Origin: CAUZIR01 sp034421295 | GTDB taxonomy: Bacteria; Chloroflexota; Dehalococcoidia; Lucifugimonadales; UBA2962 | Direction: 5' to 3' | Assembly: GCA_034421295.1 (NCBI GenBank) | Contig: DAOUKM010000012.1 | Coordinates: 151,265-215,264, forward strand | DNA length: 64,000 nt | Shown: piece after piece, positions 1 to 8,453 of the stretch | How positions within the stretch are numbered: the first letter of the stretch is position 1 | Layout of the letters: each line of letters begins with the position of its first letter | Notes under the pieces: generated by a model | What the model saw: the letters and a program-made list of their open reading frames with translations, nothing else | Told to the model about the DNA's origin: nothing | Database searches by the model: none | Program-made: the position numbers and the translations under genes

Positions 1-840
1 CTGCTGGACGGGATGCTCTGGCCGGACCACCCGCTGGGCAGGGACATCGCAGGGACGGGCGAGACCGTCTCCTCACTCAGCCGCGAGACCCTGTTCGGGC
101 ACCTGGAGCGCTACTACACGCCCTCGAACGTGGTGGTGAGCGTCGCCGGAGCAGTGGACCATGATCCCGTCGTCGCCCAGGTCGAGCGCGCCAGCGCCGG
201 CTGGCGCGCCGGGCCCGCCGCCGAGTACGCCACCTACAACGGCGTGCCGCGCCAGCCGGCCGTGAGCATGGAATACCGGCGCACCGAGCAGGCCCACCTC
301 TCGATAGGGCTACCGGGCGTATCCCTATTCCACCCGGACCGCTATGCCCTCGACATGCTGAGTGTTGCGCTCGGCGAGGGGATGAGCAGCCGACTGTTCC
401 TGGAAGTGCGCGAGCGGCGCGGCCTCGCCTACGACGTTCACTCCTCCGTCACCCACCTGCGGGACTGCGGCTCCTTTCAGATCAGCGCGGGTGCCGAGCC
501 GCGCCGCATATACGAGACGGTCGACACGATACTCTCGGAGCTCGCATCCATACGCGACGGCATGCCCGAGTCGGAATTCGAAAAGGTCCGTCGCCTGGCT
601 TCGGGACGCCTCATGCTGGGCATGGAAGACACCCGCGCTGTCTCCTCCTGGTTCGGCCTCCAGGAGATGCTGATGGGACGGATCGTCGGCATCGACGGGG
701 TGATGGAGAGGCTGGGCACCCTCACCTGCGACGACCTGGACCGCACCGCCGCCTCCCTCTTCGTTTCAGACGGCCTCAGCATGGCCGTGGTGGGGCCATG
801 CCGGGGCAGGCGACGGCTAGAGACCAGTCTGAAGCTGTAG
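1..840 (+). CDS. M16 (insulinase-family) zinc peptidase, C-terminal part, cut by window edge
   Basis: The reading frame is open from the first base, so the gene begins before the window. The visible 279 residues match the C-terminal, non-catalytic half of bacterial M16 peptidases (processing-peptidase type). The strongest marker is the stretch with LFLEVRERRGLAYDV, followed by a beta-strand-rich segment containing FQISAGAEPRR. The HxxEH zinc site lies in the N-terminal half and cannot be seen here, so activity cannot be judged. In the family these enzymes degrade peptides, and two similar halves form a clam-shell. The gene ends about 70 bases before an xdhC-like gene on the same strand, with no obvious functional link. 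Confidence 0.85.
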   Translation: MLDGMLWPDHPLGRDIAGTGETVSSLSRETLFGHLERYYTPSNVVVSVAGAVDHDPVVAQVERASAGWRAGPAAEYATYNGVPRQPAVSMEYRRTEQAHLSIGLPGVSLFHPDRYALDMLSVALGEGMSSRLFLEVRERRGLAYDVHSSVTHLRDCGSFQISAGAEPRRIYETVDTILSELASIRDGMPESEFEKVRRLASGRLMLGMEDTRAVSSWFGLQEMLMGRIVGIDGVMERLGTLTCDDLDRTAASLFVSDGLSMAVVGPCRGRRRLETSLKL

Positions 841-910
841 ACTCCGCCAACGGGCGTGCCCCCCGGCCAGGCCCAGTGCCTTAGGCCCGATAACTTGTTA
901 CCCTAATACC

Positions 911-2095
911 ATGAGAGAGGTATTCCAGGAAGCCAGAACACAACTGTCGGGTGGGCACAGGGCGGTAGTGGCGACCGTGGTGCGAACCAAGGGCTCGACG
1001 CCCCAGAAGCCGGGCGCCAAGCTGCTCATCCGCGAGGACGGCTCGGGGGTCGGCACCCTGGGGGGCGGCTGCGTGGAGGGGGACATCTGGTTCGCCGCCA
1101 AAGAGCTGCTCAGCAGGGGCGGCCCCGCCCAGTGCCGCGAGTATCAGCTCAACGAGGATCTCGCCGCGGAGGACGGCCTCGTGTGCGGCGGGACCATGTA
1201 CTTCCTCATCGACCCCGTCTACCGGCCGCAGGAACTTCTCTCCTACACCGAGGAGATCGCCGACGCTTACGACGGCAAGGGATCGGTAGCCCTGGCCTCG
1301 CTGACAAAGCCCGCCGGCACCGCCGACGGCCCCGTAATGTCCGGGGCCGGTACGGGCCGAAAGCTCTTCATCCGCCAGGACGGCTCGACTCAGGGCACCC
1401 TCGGTTCGGACCAGCTCGACCAGGACGCCATCGACCGCGCAAGGTCGCTGATGATCCACGGCAGGAACGAGTACGTGGCGGCGGACGATGGGTCAGAGTA
1501 CTTCATAGAGGCATACACGACCCCGCCCAGGCTGGTGCTGGCAGGCGGCGGTCACGTGTCCAAGGCCATCGCCCCGCTCGCAGCCCGGGTCGGATTCCAT
1601 GTGTACGTCACCGACGACCGCGAGGAGTTCTCGAATCCCGAGCGATTCCCGGAGGCGGTCGAAACCGTCACGGCAAATCCCGAGGACGCGATGGCCTCGC
1701 TGCCGATCAACCCGAACACCTTCATCATCATCGCGACCCGCGGCCACCGCTACGACAACGTCGCCCTGGCCGCCGCGGCCGCCACTCCGGCACACTATGT
1801 CGGCCTCCTGGGCTCAAAGCGCAAGATCATCCTCATCTACGAGGACCTGCTGAAGATGGGGGTGTCGATCGAGCGGCTACGCGAGCTGCGGTCGCCTGTC
1901 GGGCTGGACATCCACGCCCGGACGCCGGACGAGATCGCGGTCAGCATAGTCTCTGAGATGCTCATGTTCCGCCTCGGTGGGACCGGAGCCGTGATGAAGC
2001 TCGACGACGGGCTTGTCGACAAGATCCACGCCAAGCACCTGGCCGCCACGGCCGGAGAGCGGGTGCCCGAGGCCGCGGCGGCCGCCCTGGACTGA
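911..2095 (+). CDS. XdhC/CoxI-family molybdenum hydroxylase maturation factor
   Basis: This 394-residue protein has the two-part XdhC/CoxI layout. An N-terminal XdhC_CoxI domain carries GGGCVEG near residue 55 and GLVCGGTM near residue 95. A C-terminal Rossmann domain begins near LVLAGGGHVSKAI. Family members bind molybdenum cofactor, help its sulfuration and insert it into xanthine-dehydrogenase or CO-dehydrogenase-type enzymes. A MocA-like nucleotidyltransferase follows 43 bases downstream, which fits cofactor maturation. No molybdenum hydroxylase subunit gene is in the window, so the client enzyme is unknown. The ATG start matches the family N-terminus. A weak -10-like element lies close upstream. 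Confidence 0.88.
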   Translation: MREVFQEARTQLSGGHRAVVATVVRTKGSTPQKPGAKLLIREDGSGVGTLGGGCVEGDIWFAAKELLSRGGPAQCREYQLNEDLAAEDGLVCGGTMYFLIDPVYRPQELLSYTEEIADAYDGKGSVALASLTKPAGTADGPVMSGAGTGRKLFIRQDGSTQGTLGSDQLDQDAIDRARSLMIHGRNEYVAADDGSEYFIEAYTTPPRLVLAGGGHVSKAIAPLAARVGFHVYVTDDREEFSNPERFPEAVETVTANPEDAMASLPINPNTFIIIATRGHRYDNVALAAAAATPAHYVGLLGSKRKIILIYEDLLKMGVSIERLRELRSPVGLDIHARTPDEIAVSIVSEMLMFRLGGTGAVMKLDDGLVDKIHAKHLAATAGERVPEAAAAALD

Positions 2096-2138
2096 GCGGC
2101 CGGCCTGCAGAAGCCGGCATCCAGGCGACGGCCCCCAG

Positions 2139-2762
2139 ATGACCGTTTCAGCGATCCTCACCGCGGCCGGTGAGTCGAGCAGGATGGGCAGCCCGAAGCC
2201 GCTGCTTCCCTGGCCGTCTGGGCGCGGTGACGACATGACGCTGGTCGAGTACCAGGTCTCCCAGCTCCGCTGCGCCGGCATCGACGAGATCGTCGTCGTC
2301 CTCGGTCACAGGGCGGAGGAGGTCGAACCGCTCGTACGCGGCGCCGGCGTGCAGAGCGTCCTGAACCCCGACTACCACAGCGGTAAGACCACCTCCATCA
2401 GAGCGGGCCTTGCGAAGATAGACGCCCGCGCCTGCACGGTCATGTTGCTTGCGGTCGATCAGCCGCGCCCGGCCTCCATAATCCGCCGCGTGCTCGAGGC
2501 CCACGCGCTGAACGGTGCCTCGGTCACTTCGCCCCTGCATCGCGGCAGGGGAGGCCATCCGATCGCTTTCGACTCGCTCCTGCTTCCCGAGCTGCGCGAG
2601 ATCACGGAGGAGGGACAGGGCATAAGGGAGGTAATAGGCCGCCATCTCTCGCGTGTGCACCGGGTAGAGATCGATGATCCGGCGGTACGCCTGGACCTGA
2701 ACACGCCCGAGGACTACCGGCGAGGTTACGACTCCGCCGCCGGGTCCGCCGCGGCGACATGA
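2139..2762 (+). CDS. MobA/MocA-like nucleotidyltransferase (molybdenum cofactor cytidylyl/guanylyltransferase type)
   Basis: The protein has 207 residues when started at the ATG that gives MTVSAILTAAGESSRMG, the family's N-terminal nucleotide-binding signature (LTAAGxSxRMG...KPLLPW). The frame is open further upstream, but that part overlaps xdhC and looks like noncoding shadow. Other family marks are VVVLGHRAEEV, the acidic LAVDQPRP segment and RGGHPIAF. MocA-type enzymes attach CMP or GMP to molybdopterin. Pairing with xdhC suggests a cytosine-dinucleotide cofactor for a xanthine-oxidase-family enzyme encoded elsewhere; that is inference. Which nucleotide it uses cannot be read from the sequence. 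Confidence 0.85.
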   Translation: MTVSAILTAAGESSRMGSPKPLLPWPSGRGDDMTLVEYQVSQLRCAGIDEIVVVLGHRAEEVEPLVRGAGVQSVLNPDYHSGKTTSIRAGLAKIDARACTVMLLAVDQPRPASIIRRVLEAHALNGASVTSPLHRGRGGHPIAFDSLLLPELREITEEGQGIREVIGRHLSRVHRVEIDDPAVRLDLNTPEDYRRGYDSAAGSAAAT

Positions 2763-2808
2763 CAGGCCCGGCCGTGCGCCCACCGATGCGGGAGGGGATC
2801 CGGCCAGG

Positions 2809-3582
2809 CTAACCCTTGAGGTAGACTCCGTCCGGGTCCAGTTCCCCGCGCAGGAGCTCTACGATCTCGGCCGATGGGGGCTCCATCGTCGGCAGCCGCG
2901 AGCGCTCCCGCCCGAGCTCGAATCCCGTCTTGCTCTGCACATCGTCAAAGCCCGTGCCCGGCGCAAGCGCGGCCACCGACAGCGTCCCCGTTGAACGGTC
3001 GATCTCCATCACGCACAGGTCCGTGATAACGGAGATCCTGGGATAGTGAACGGGAAGGCCGGCCCTCTTCCTCGCGTCCGGGCCATCCAGATAGCCGGGG
3101 CTGGTGATGTAGTCGCAGCGCTCAGGAAAGCGCCGCAGCTCGTGCCTGGTGATGATCAGGATACGCGGGGAGTGCGAGGCAAGATCGTTTGCGCCTCCGC
3201 TTCCCGGGAGCCTTACTTTCGGGCGGCTCGGGTCGCCTATGACCGTGGAGTTGAGATTGGCGTACCTGTCGACCTGCGCGCCTCCGAGGAAGGAGACGTC
3301 GGCGATCCCGCGCTGCAGGATGCCGCCGAGCGAATCGAGCAGCGAGCCATGGCGAACCGCCCTGTGCATGACCCTGGGATCGGAGACCGAGACCGGCGTC
3401 GGCAGCACCCTGGGCGCAACGGGCCCGGTCTCGACCACGTAGCACATGCCGGGGGCATGGGTTCGCTGGGCCAGCAGCCCGGCGACCATCGGCAGGCCCG
3501 TGCCTACCAGCACGACATCGCCATCGTGTATGTGGCGCGAAGCCTCGGTGACCATCAGTTCGTCCGGGCGCCAGTCTGTCAT
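2809..3582 (-). CDS. CoA-transferase subunit B (glutaconate CoA-transferase beta / IpdB-like)
   Basis: This is a 257-residue family I CoA-transferase small subunit. The likely catalytic glutamate is E51 in YVVETG, the position that forms the glutamyl-CoA thioester in glutaconate CoA-transferase. A glycine-rich LPGSGGANDLAS segment follows. The gene lies 55 bases downstream of the A subunit on the same strand, so the two probably form one operon and one heteromeric enzyme. The substrate is unknown. Relatives include glutaconate CoA-transferase and the IpdAB ring-opening hydrolases of steroid degradation, and the sequence alone does not separate them. Confidence 0.85.
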   Translation of the reverse strand: MTDWRPDELMVTEASRHIHDGDVVLVGTGLPMVAGLLAQRTHAPGMCYVVETGPVAPRVLPTPVSVSDPRVMHRAVRHGSLLDSLGGILQRGIADVSFLGGAQVDRYANLNSTVIGDPSRPKVRLPGSGGANDLASHSPRILIITRHELRRFPERCDYITSPGYLDGPDARKRAGLPVHYPRISVITDLCVMEIDRSTGTLSVAALAPGTGFDDVQSKTGFELGRERSRLPTMEPPSAEIVELLRGELDPDGVYLKG

Positions 3583-3637
3583 GGCCTGAAACTCCGAACG
3601 TGGCTCTCGCCGGCCGGGCCGGGATGGAACGGGCGCC

Positions 3638-4567
3638 TCACAGCATCCGCTCCATCTCGGAGACCAGCAACGCGCGCCTCTCGTCGGTCAGCGCCCAGTC
3701 CAAAAAGCCTCCGAAATCGCGCGGCTCGTTGACCGCACGCCGCAGATAGTCCGCGTATTGATCTCCTCCTGCCCGGGCCAAACGCTGGTACTCAACGATG
3801 TGCTCGCGGTCGTGCTCGTAGTGCCCGTAGACCGACGTCGGATAGGCGCCAAACGGCTCAACCACCACGGCGTCGACGAACAGGTAGGGCACCGTGGTCT
3901 CGGCCGGATGATCGCGGAAATACTCCGGTCCGACCAGCTCCTCGCAGCTCACGACCACCGCCCTGGAGGCCTTTACCATCTCGGGCTCGTGCGTCGAAAA
4001 ACCCTGTATGGAGAAGTTGCCGCGTGCATCCGCCCTCTGCGCATGAACCACGGACACATCCGGGCTCAGCGCCGGGAGCAGCGCGACGGGCCCTGCGTCA
4101 TCGGAGAAGGGATCGTCGATAACGGCGACCTCCCTTCCGGGTCCCTCGGTGCGCTTGGTCTCGATGATGTCCGAGCCCAGCAGGCTCTTTATCGGCATGA
4201 AGGGCAGGCCCAGTGACGCCGCCAGGAACCGCGAGGCCATGGCCAGATGGCTGTAGTCGCCGATGGAGATCGAGCCCGCTTCGGCGGCCGCACGCCAGCG
4301 GAAGGCGGTGCCGTATCGCTCGAGGTTGCCGGTCCCGCACTCGGTCCGCATAACAAGGCCAGCGCCCACCAGCAGATCCATCGACATCGCCAGATTGCAG
4401 CCCACGACCGTAAGGTCGCCCCTGCCCTTGCGCGCTATCTCGAACGACAGGGCCATCGGACACCGGCCGATGCTCTGTCCCCCCATGCCCAGCACCGCGC
4501 CGGCAGGCACGAAGCGATCGACCGCCTCTGAGGCCGTCATCAACTTGTTCGTCAGTGTCTTTCCCAT
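3638..4567 (-). CDS. CoA-transferase subunit A (glutaconate CoA-transferase alpha / IpdA-like)
   Basis: This 309-residue protein starts MGKTLTNKLMTASEAV. It carries the family I CoA-transferase oxyanion and CoA-binding features: a glycine-rich VLGMGGQSIGR loop near residue 28, and a later SPDVSVVHAQRADARGN segment typical of alpha subunits. It is the first gene of a two-gene operon with subunit B. It is divergent from an M24 peptidase gene, with about 125 bases between them. No thiolase, dehydrogenase or ligase lies beside it to reveal the pathway. A second in-frame methionine at residue 10 is another possible start. Confidence 0.85.
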   Translation of the reverse strand: MGKTLTNKLMTASEAVDRFVPAGAVLGMGGQSIGRCPMALSFEIARKGRGDLTVVGCNLAMSMDLLVGAGLVMRTECGTGNLERYGTAFRWRAAAEAGSISIGDYSHLAMASRFLAASLGLPFMPIKSLLGSDIIETKRTEGPGREVAVIDDPFSDDAGPVALLPALSPDVSVVHAQRADARGNFSIQGFSTHEPEMVKASRAVVVSCEELVGPEYFRDHPAETTVPYLFVDAVVVEPFGAYPTSVYGHYEHDREHIVEYQRLARAGGDQYADYLRRAVNEPRDFGGFLDWALTDERRALLVSEMERML

Positions 4568-4692
4568 CGGTACGCACCGGCCCGCGTTCCCGGGCGGCCC
4601 GAAATTGTAGCAGGCCCCAAGGTGCCGATATCATGGGCCCGGCCCCATGGGGCGGCCGGGAATTAAACCTAGCAGATGGACCCATCTATCCA

Positions 4693-5871
4693 ATGAGACA
4701 GTTCTCTCAAATCGCCGAGCAGGCCCGGGAGTTCATGGCCGAGCAGCAGATCGGCGGCTGGCTGATCTACGACTACCGCTACTCCAACCCCGTGATGTGG
4801 GACGCCCTCGGGCCGGTGTCCTTCCTGACCCGCCCCTGCTGGCTGTGGATTCCAGCCGAGGGCTCGCCCGTCCTCATGCCCAGCACCGTCGACCTGAGTC
4901 GTTACGCCGAGGTCCAGGTCGATAAAAGGCCCTGGTCTCGCCGCGACGAGATGATCGAACTGGTCCACTGCGCGGTGGCCGGAGCGGGGAGGGTCGCGAT
5001 GGAGTATTCGCCCAGGGCTGAGCTTCCCCGGGCCGCCCGAGTGGACGCGGGCACCGTTGAGCTGGTGCGCGAGGCCGATGTGGAGGTAGTGTCGTCGGCC
5101 GACCTGTTTCAATACGCCACGCAGCGATGGGGCCCGGAGCAGCTGGCCTCGCACAGGGAGGCGGCCGACCGGCTGTCGGAGATCGTGCTCGACGCCTATC
5201 GGTTCATCGGCGAGCATCTGTCCTCAGGAGTCACCGAGTACGTGGTGGCGGAGTTCATTCGCCGCCGCTTTGGAGAGGAGGGCATGGCCATCCTGGACGG
5301 CCCCGTCGTGGCGGCCAATGCAAACTCTGCCGATCCGCACTACGAGCCGCCGCCCGACGGTTCCTCGTCTATCAGGGCGGGCGACTGGGTCCTCATCGAC
5401 CTGTGGTCCCACATGGAGGGAGAGACCACGATGGCCGCCGACATCACCTGGACAGGTTTCGTCGGCCGCCAGGTGCCGGCAAGACACCGGGAGGTGTTCG
5501 ATATCGTGGTCGGCGCACGCGATGCGGCCCTCGAGCACCTGCAGGCGGCTCACCTGCGGGGCGATACGCTCATGGGCTGGGAGATGGACAAGGTTGCAAG
5601 AGATTTCATATCCGAAGCCGGATATGGCGATTACTTCGGGCATCGCCTGGGGCACAGCATAGGGCGCGAGATCCACTCCAACGCCGTCAATCTCGACGGC
5701 TACGAGACCAGGGACACTAGGCGGATCATTCCGGGAATCTGTTTCTCCGTAGAGCCTGGCATATACCTGCCCGACTTCGGCGTCCGATCAGAGATCGACG
5801 TCTATCTGTCCACGGACGGTCCGCTGGTGACGACCACCAGGCAGCGCGAGCCGGTGCTGGTGACGACGTAG
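4693..5871 (+). CDS. M24-family metallopeptidase (Xaa-Pro aminopeptidase/dipeptidase type)
   Basis: The protein has 392 residues from the chosen ATG (MRQFSQIAEQAREF). The open frame extends upstream, but that sequence overlaps the divergent promoter region and does not look coding. The C-terminal pita-bread domain shows the metal ligands expected of M24 enzymes: aspartates around VLIDLWSHMEGETTMAADI, the histidine in GHRLGHSIGREIH, and glutamates in SVEPGIYLPDFGVRSEID. The N-terminal half is the creatinase-like domain. Family members remove N-terminal residues before proline or split Xaa-Pro dipeptides. No clear ribosome-binding site precedes the ATG, so the start is moderately uncertain. Confidence 0.85.
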   Translation: MRQFSQIAEQAREFMAEQQIGGWLIYDYRYSNPVMWDALGPVSFLTRPCWLWIPAEGSPVLMPSTVDLSRYAEVQVDKRPWSRRDEMIELVHCAVAGAGRVAMEYSPRAELPRAARVDAGTVELVREADVEVVSSADLFQYATQRWGPEQLASHREAADRLSEIVLDAYRFIGEHLSSGVTEYVVAEFIRRRFGEEGMAILDGPVVAANANSADPHYEPPPDGSSSIRAGDWVLIDLWSHMEGETTMAADITWTGFVGRQVPARHREVFDIVVGARDAALEHLQAAHLRGDTLMGWEMDKVARDFISEAGYGDYFGHRLGHSIGREIHSNAVNLDGYETRDTRRIIPGICFSVEPGIYLPDFGVRSEIDVYLSTDGPLVTTTRQREPVLVTT

Positions 5872-5947
5872 CCGGGCACCCCGGACACCACCGTCCCACC
5901 TGCGGCCGTCGCGGCCTGGCACACCGGCCTCGGGGCCTGAGGGCCTA

Positions 5948-6091
5948 CTAGTCCGACGATGGCAGCCGCTTCGGCTGCTGGACCACCATTTCCTGGCCGT
6001 TGCACTTGACCACGCCCGGGCCGGCCTTGGTGCATAGCAGCGTAACGCCGGTGTCCAGGGCCCTGTAGCGCTTGCCGAGCTGAGTGACCAC
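5948..6091 (-). CDS. 47-residue protein, companion of desulforedoxin-like gene
   Basis: This tiny frame starts at GTG (VVTQLGKRYRALDTGV) two bases after the stop of the upstream desulforedoxin-like gene. It contains LLCTKAGPGVVKCNGQEM, which looks like half of a Cys-x(n)-Cys metal knuckle. The spacing resembles the second half of desulforedoxin-type domains, but only two cysteines are present. The ending is basic and polar. Its coupling to the neighbour and conserved-looking motif argue for a real gene. Function is unknown; a small metal-binding redox or structural protein is the best guess. Confidence 0.55.
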   Translation of the reverse strand: MVTQLGKRYRALDTGVTLLCTKAGPGVVKCNGQEMVVQQPKRLPSSD

Positions 6092-6093
6092 GG

Positions 6094-6225
6094 CTAGCTC
6101 TTGGGAACCAGCGGCCGGTCGCAGCACGTCAGGGCGCCATCGCCCCCACGGGTTACGACGAACTCGGCCCCACACTTCACGCAGGCCAAGCGCACCCCGG
6201 TCTTATTGGTAGGAACAACGGACAT
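6094..6225 (-). CDS. 43-residue desulforedoxin/rubredoxin-like zinc or iron ribbon
   Basis: The protein starts MSVVPTNKTGVRLACVKCGA and shows a CxxC pair (ACVKCGAEF) followed by LTCCDRPL. This is the CxxC...CC arrangement of desulforedoxin and the N-terminal domain of desulfoferrodoxin, which bind one iron through four cysteines. Length is close to desulforedoxin (about 36 residues). The larger open frame upstream has no family match, and a TATAAT box sits nine bases before this ATG, which supports this start on a leaderless transcript. It is probably cotranscribed with the 47-residue gene behind it. Iron versus zinc cannot be told from sequence. Confidence 0.7.
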   Translation of the reverse strand: MSVVPTNKTGVRLACVKCGAEFVVTRGGDGALTCCDRPLVPKS

Positions 6226-6234
6226 GTCTGCTGG

Positions 6235-6240
6235 ATTATA
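6235..6240 (-). promoter_or_regulatory. -10 box of the desulforedoxin-like gene
   Basis: TATAAT on the minus strand is followed by ccagcagac and then the ATG. Transcription would begin only a few bases before the start codon, giving a nearly leaderless mRNA. No Shine-Dalgarno sequence is present. Confidence 0.55.
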
Positions 6241-6450
6241 TCCATCCTGCGCGGGAGCACGCTTGCTAAAGACGACCGGAGGCAAACCTAACCGCTCCTC
6301 CCCGCAGCAGCAGCCCGAATGGAGTTGCCGCCACGTCGAGCGCCCGTCCCCGGCACGGCAGCAGCGTCGGCTGCGAATTCGGGGAAGACGCACGCCTTCA
6401 CCCCCGGCGTGACGTAACGCTGCGCTGGCTGGCCTGGATTACGCCCCGGA

Positions 6451-6456
6451 TATAAT
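6451..6456 (+). promoter_or_regulatory. -10 box upstream of tRNA-Leu
   Basis: A perfect TATAAT lies 18 bases before the first base of the tRNA. That distance fits a start of transcription about a dozen bases ahead of the mature 5' end. No convincing -35 hexamer is visible. Confidence 0.5.
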
Positions 6457-6474
6457 CAGACCCCTGGCCAGCAG

Positions 6475-6559
6475 GGGGAAGTGTCGGAACTGGTAGACGA
6501 GCAGGATTTAGGATCCTGTGCCGCAAGGCGTGCGGGTTCGAATCCCGCCTTCCCCACCA
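6475..6559 (+). tRNA. tRNA-Leu (anticodon UAG), CCA encoded
   Basis: The 85-base gene folds as a class II tRNA. The acceptor stem pairs GGGGAAG with CTTCCCC. The anticodon arm CAGGA-TTTAGGA-TCCTG gives anticodon UAG, which reads CUA and other CUN leucine codons. A long variable arm (around CCGCAAGG) is typical of tRNA-Leu. The T arm is GCGGG-TTCGAAT-CCCGC, and the 3' CCA is encoded. The flanks show no attachment-site duplication or integrase. Confidence 0.95.
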
Positions 6560-6628
6560 TCTTGGACTTCGATACCGGCATTGCCTTCTGCACAGAGGAC
6601 AGTAGAAAGCCGTCCGGCCCTCCAAAGG

Positions 6629-6774
6629 AGAATGGCTGCGGCTCCATAGTCGCGATGGACCTGTCCGAAGGCATGCTGCCCGAGGCAAGGAAGGCCGGAG
6701 CGTACGAGAGCAATGACCAGATGGTCCCAGATGATCATGGGGGAGCCCCTGGCATGCGAGGCCAACAGCTCTGA
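6629..6774 (+). pseudogene. possible remnant of a class I methyltransferase
   Basis: The frame includes CGSIVAMDLSEGMLPEARKAG, which resembles motif I/II of UbiE-type SAM-dependent methyltransferases (compare VVGVDLSEGML). The conserved upstream glycine-rich motif and all downstream motifs are missing, and the frame stops soon after. No start codon with a ribosome site gives a sensible small protein. The match is short and could be chance. The rest of the 300 bases between the tRNA and the radical SAM gene shows nothing recognisable. Confidence 0.3.
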
Positions 6775-6860
6775 CACGGCTGAGAGCGTCGGTGTCTTCA
6801 CCGTCGGACACATCCCGGCCAGGGGCCTCGATGAACGGTGCGCCCTTTCAGACCGGGTGG

Positions 6861-8453
6861 CTACACCTCCAGAGCCATGGCCTGAACCCTGGCTCTGCCT
6901 GGCTCCGCCGATACCGCCCTGGTCCCGTCGGACTGAAGCAGGGGCCGACGGTCCTCTCGCGTTAGCAGTTCAGCGTATGGGCCGAGCGCCGCGTCCAATT
7001 TGCGATCGTAGTACTCCGGCAGCGCCTCGGACCTCCCCTCATGAAACGCCCTGAAGTCGCGATCGGTCTTCATCACGTGCAGGATGCGCTTGTACTCCCG
7101 GTGGATGCGCCATGCGCCCTGGGAGCGAAGGGTGTGCAGCACGCGGAGCGGATACCCGGGCGTAGCCACCAATCTCTTAAGCACGACCTGGGGAGATGCC
7201 ATGTGAGCGTACATATCGACAAGGTGCTCGTAGTAGGTGACCGGGTCGTAGTTCTTGAGAGTGGTGACGACGTGAGGTGCGTAGTAGAAAGCGAACGGCA
7301 TCGAGGTCAAGATGCGCCCCTCGTCCAGGTACCTGTCGAACAGAGGGGTTCCGCCGAAGGGAGTGGGGATATTGATGGTCGGCCACACGAAGGGCGCCCG
7401 CGACATGAAGTCCTTTGTCAGCTCGACCGGCCTTTCTCCCTCATCACCGTCGAGCCCGAAGATCAGGTTGGCCTGCATCCCGGGCACGTATTCGCGTATC
7501 TGATGGAAATGGTCGACCACCTGGTCGAGCTTGATGTGATCTGCACGTTTAGACCCTACGCCGGACTTGTTCGAATATGCGCTCCATGATTCAACCCCCG
7601 GCGCCAGGTAGAGGCATCCGGAGGAGCGCAGCCTTTCGAGTCTCTTCGGGCGCAAGATGGACAGCGAGCTCTCCATGATGTAGTAGCTGCGGCCCCTGTG
7701 CGGGATCCTCTCTAACACCGAGAAAAGCTCGTCGAACTTAACGGCAAAGTTAGGGTCGTGGAAGCTGACGTATAGCTCGGGATAGTTCTCGAATATGAAC
7801 CGCAGGTCGGCCTCCAGCCTGTCCAAGGGCAGCAACATGAATGGATTGGCCCAGTCGATGCAAAAGTCGCACGCGTACGGGCAGCCGATGCTCGCGAGCA
7901 TCGGCACGGTGCTGGATATGTAGGGCCTTCCGCGGGAGAAGATCGATGTCTCGATCTCCGGCATCCGCTCCTCGACGGTCGGTAGATCCTTGAGCTGACG
8001 GCCACTGGTCACGGTCTCTCCACGCGGAGACTCTCTCAAAATGTCCTCGAGCAGGGACTTATCGCAATCGAGCACAACCACGTCGAAGAAGCGGCGGCAG
8101 TCGTCCGGAAATGACTTGGCATGCGGGCCGCCGATGACCGTGAGAACGCCGTCCCGCCGGAAGGCCTTGGCCAGGGCGTAGGCCAGCGCGCTCGCCTGCG
8201 TGTACGTCGAGATGAACACAACGTCCAGATCGTCCGGCAGTAGATCCTTCGCGTCTCCCTGGCCATAGTAGGTTGCGTAGTAGGTGTCGTGGCCCATCTG
8301 TCGGCACCAAACGCTAATCGCCTGTGGCATGACGCTGGCATACTGCTTGAGGAAGTAGTAGGCGTAGGCGGCATGAGACCAATGCCTATTTCTCTCAGGA
8401 CGCAGGATCTCAAGTACGCCTACTCGCACGGCTTGACTCCAGGCGGTATGCAC
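6861..8453 (-). CDS. B12-binding-type radical SAM protein, function unknown
   Basis: This 530-residue protein has an N-terminal Rossmann-like domain of the cobalamin-binding type (DLDVVFISTYTQASALAYALAK, then TVIGGPHAKSFPDD near residue 105). A radical SAM domain follows with C191-x3-C195-x2-C198 in IGCPYACDFC. The canonical DxHxxG cobalamin histidine motif is not evident, so it may not bind B12 tightly. The C-terminal 150 residues match nothing I recognise. Homologous enzymes do methylations and ring chemistry on lipids, antibiotics or pigments. The gene stands alone between a tRNA and a noncoding stretch, so context gives no substrate. It starts at GTG; a second GTG lies nearby. Confidence 0.8.
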   Translation of the reverse strand: MHTAWSQAVRVGVLEILRPERNRHWSHAAYAYYFLKQYASVMPQAISVWCRQMGHDTYYATYYGQGDAKDLLPDDLDVVFISTYTQASALAYALAKAFRRDGVLTVIGGPHAKSFPDDCRRFFDVVVLDCDKSLLEDILRESPRGETVTSGRQLKDLPTVEERMPEIETSIFSRGRPYISSTVPMLASIGCPYACDFCIDWANPFMLLPLDRLEADLRFIFENYPELYVSFHDPNFAVKFDELFSVLERIPHRGRSYYIMESSLSILRPKRLERLRSSGCLYLAPGVESWSAYSNKSGVGSKRADHIKLDQVVDHFHQIREYVPGMQANLIFGLDGDEGERPVELTKDFMSRAPFVWPTINIPTPFGGTPLFDRYLDEGRILTSMPFAFYYAPHVVTTLKNYDPVTYYEHLVDMYAHMASPQVVLKRLVATPGYPLRVLHTLRSQGAWRIHREYKRILHVMKTDRDFRAFHEGRSEALPEYYDRKLDAALGPYAELLTREDRRPLLQSDGTRAVSAEPGRARVQAMALEV

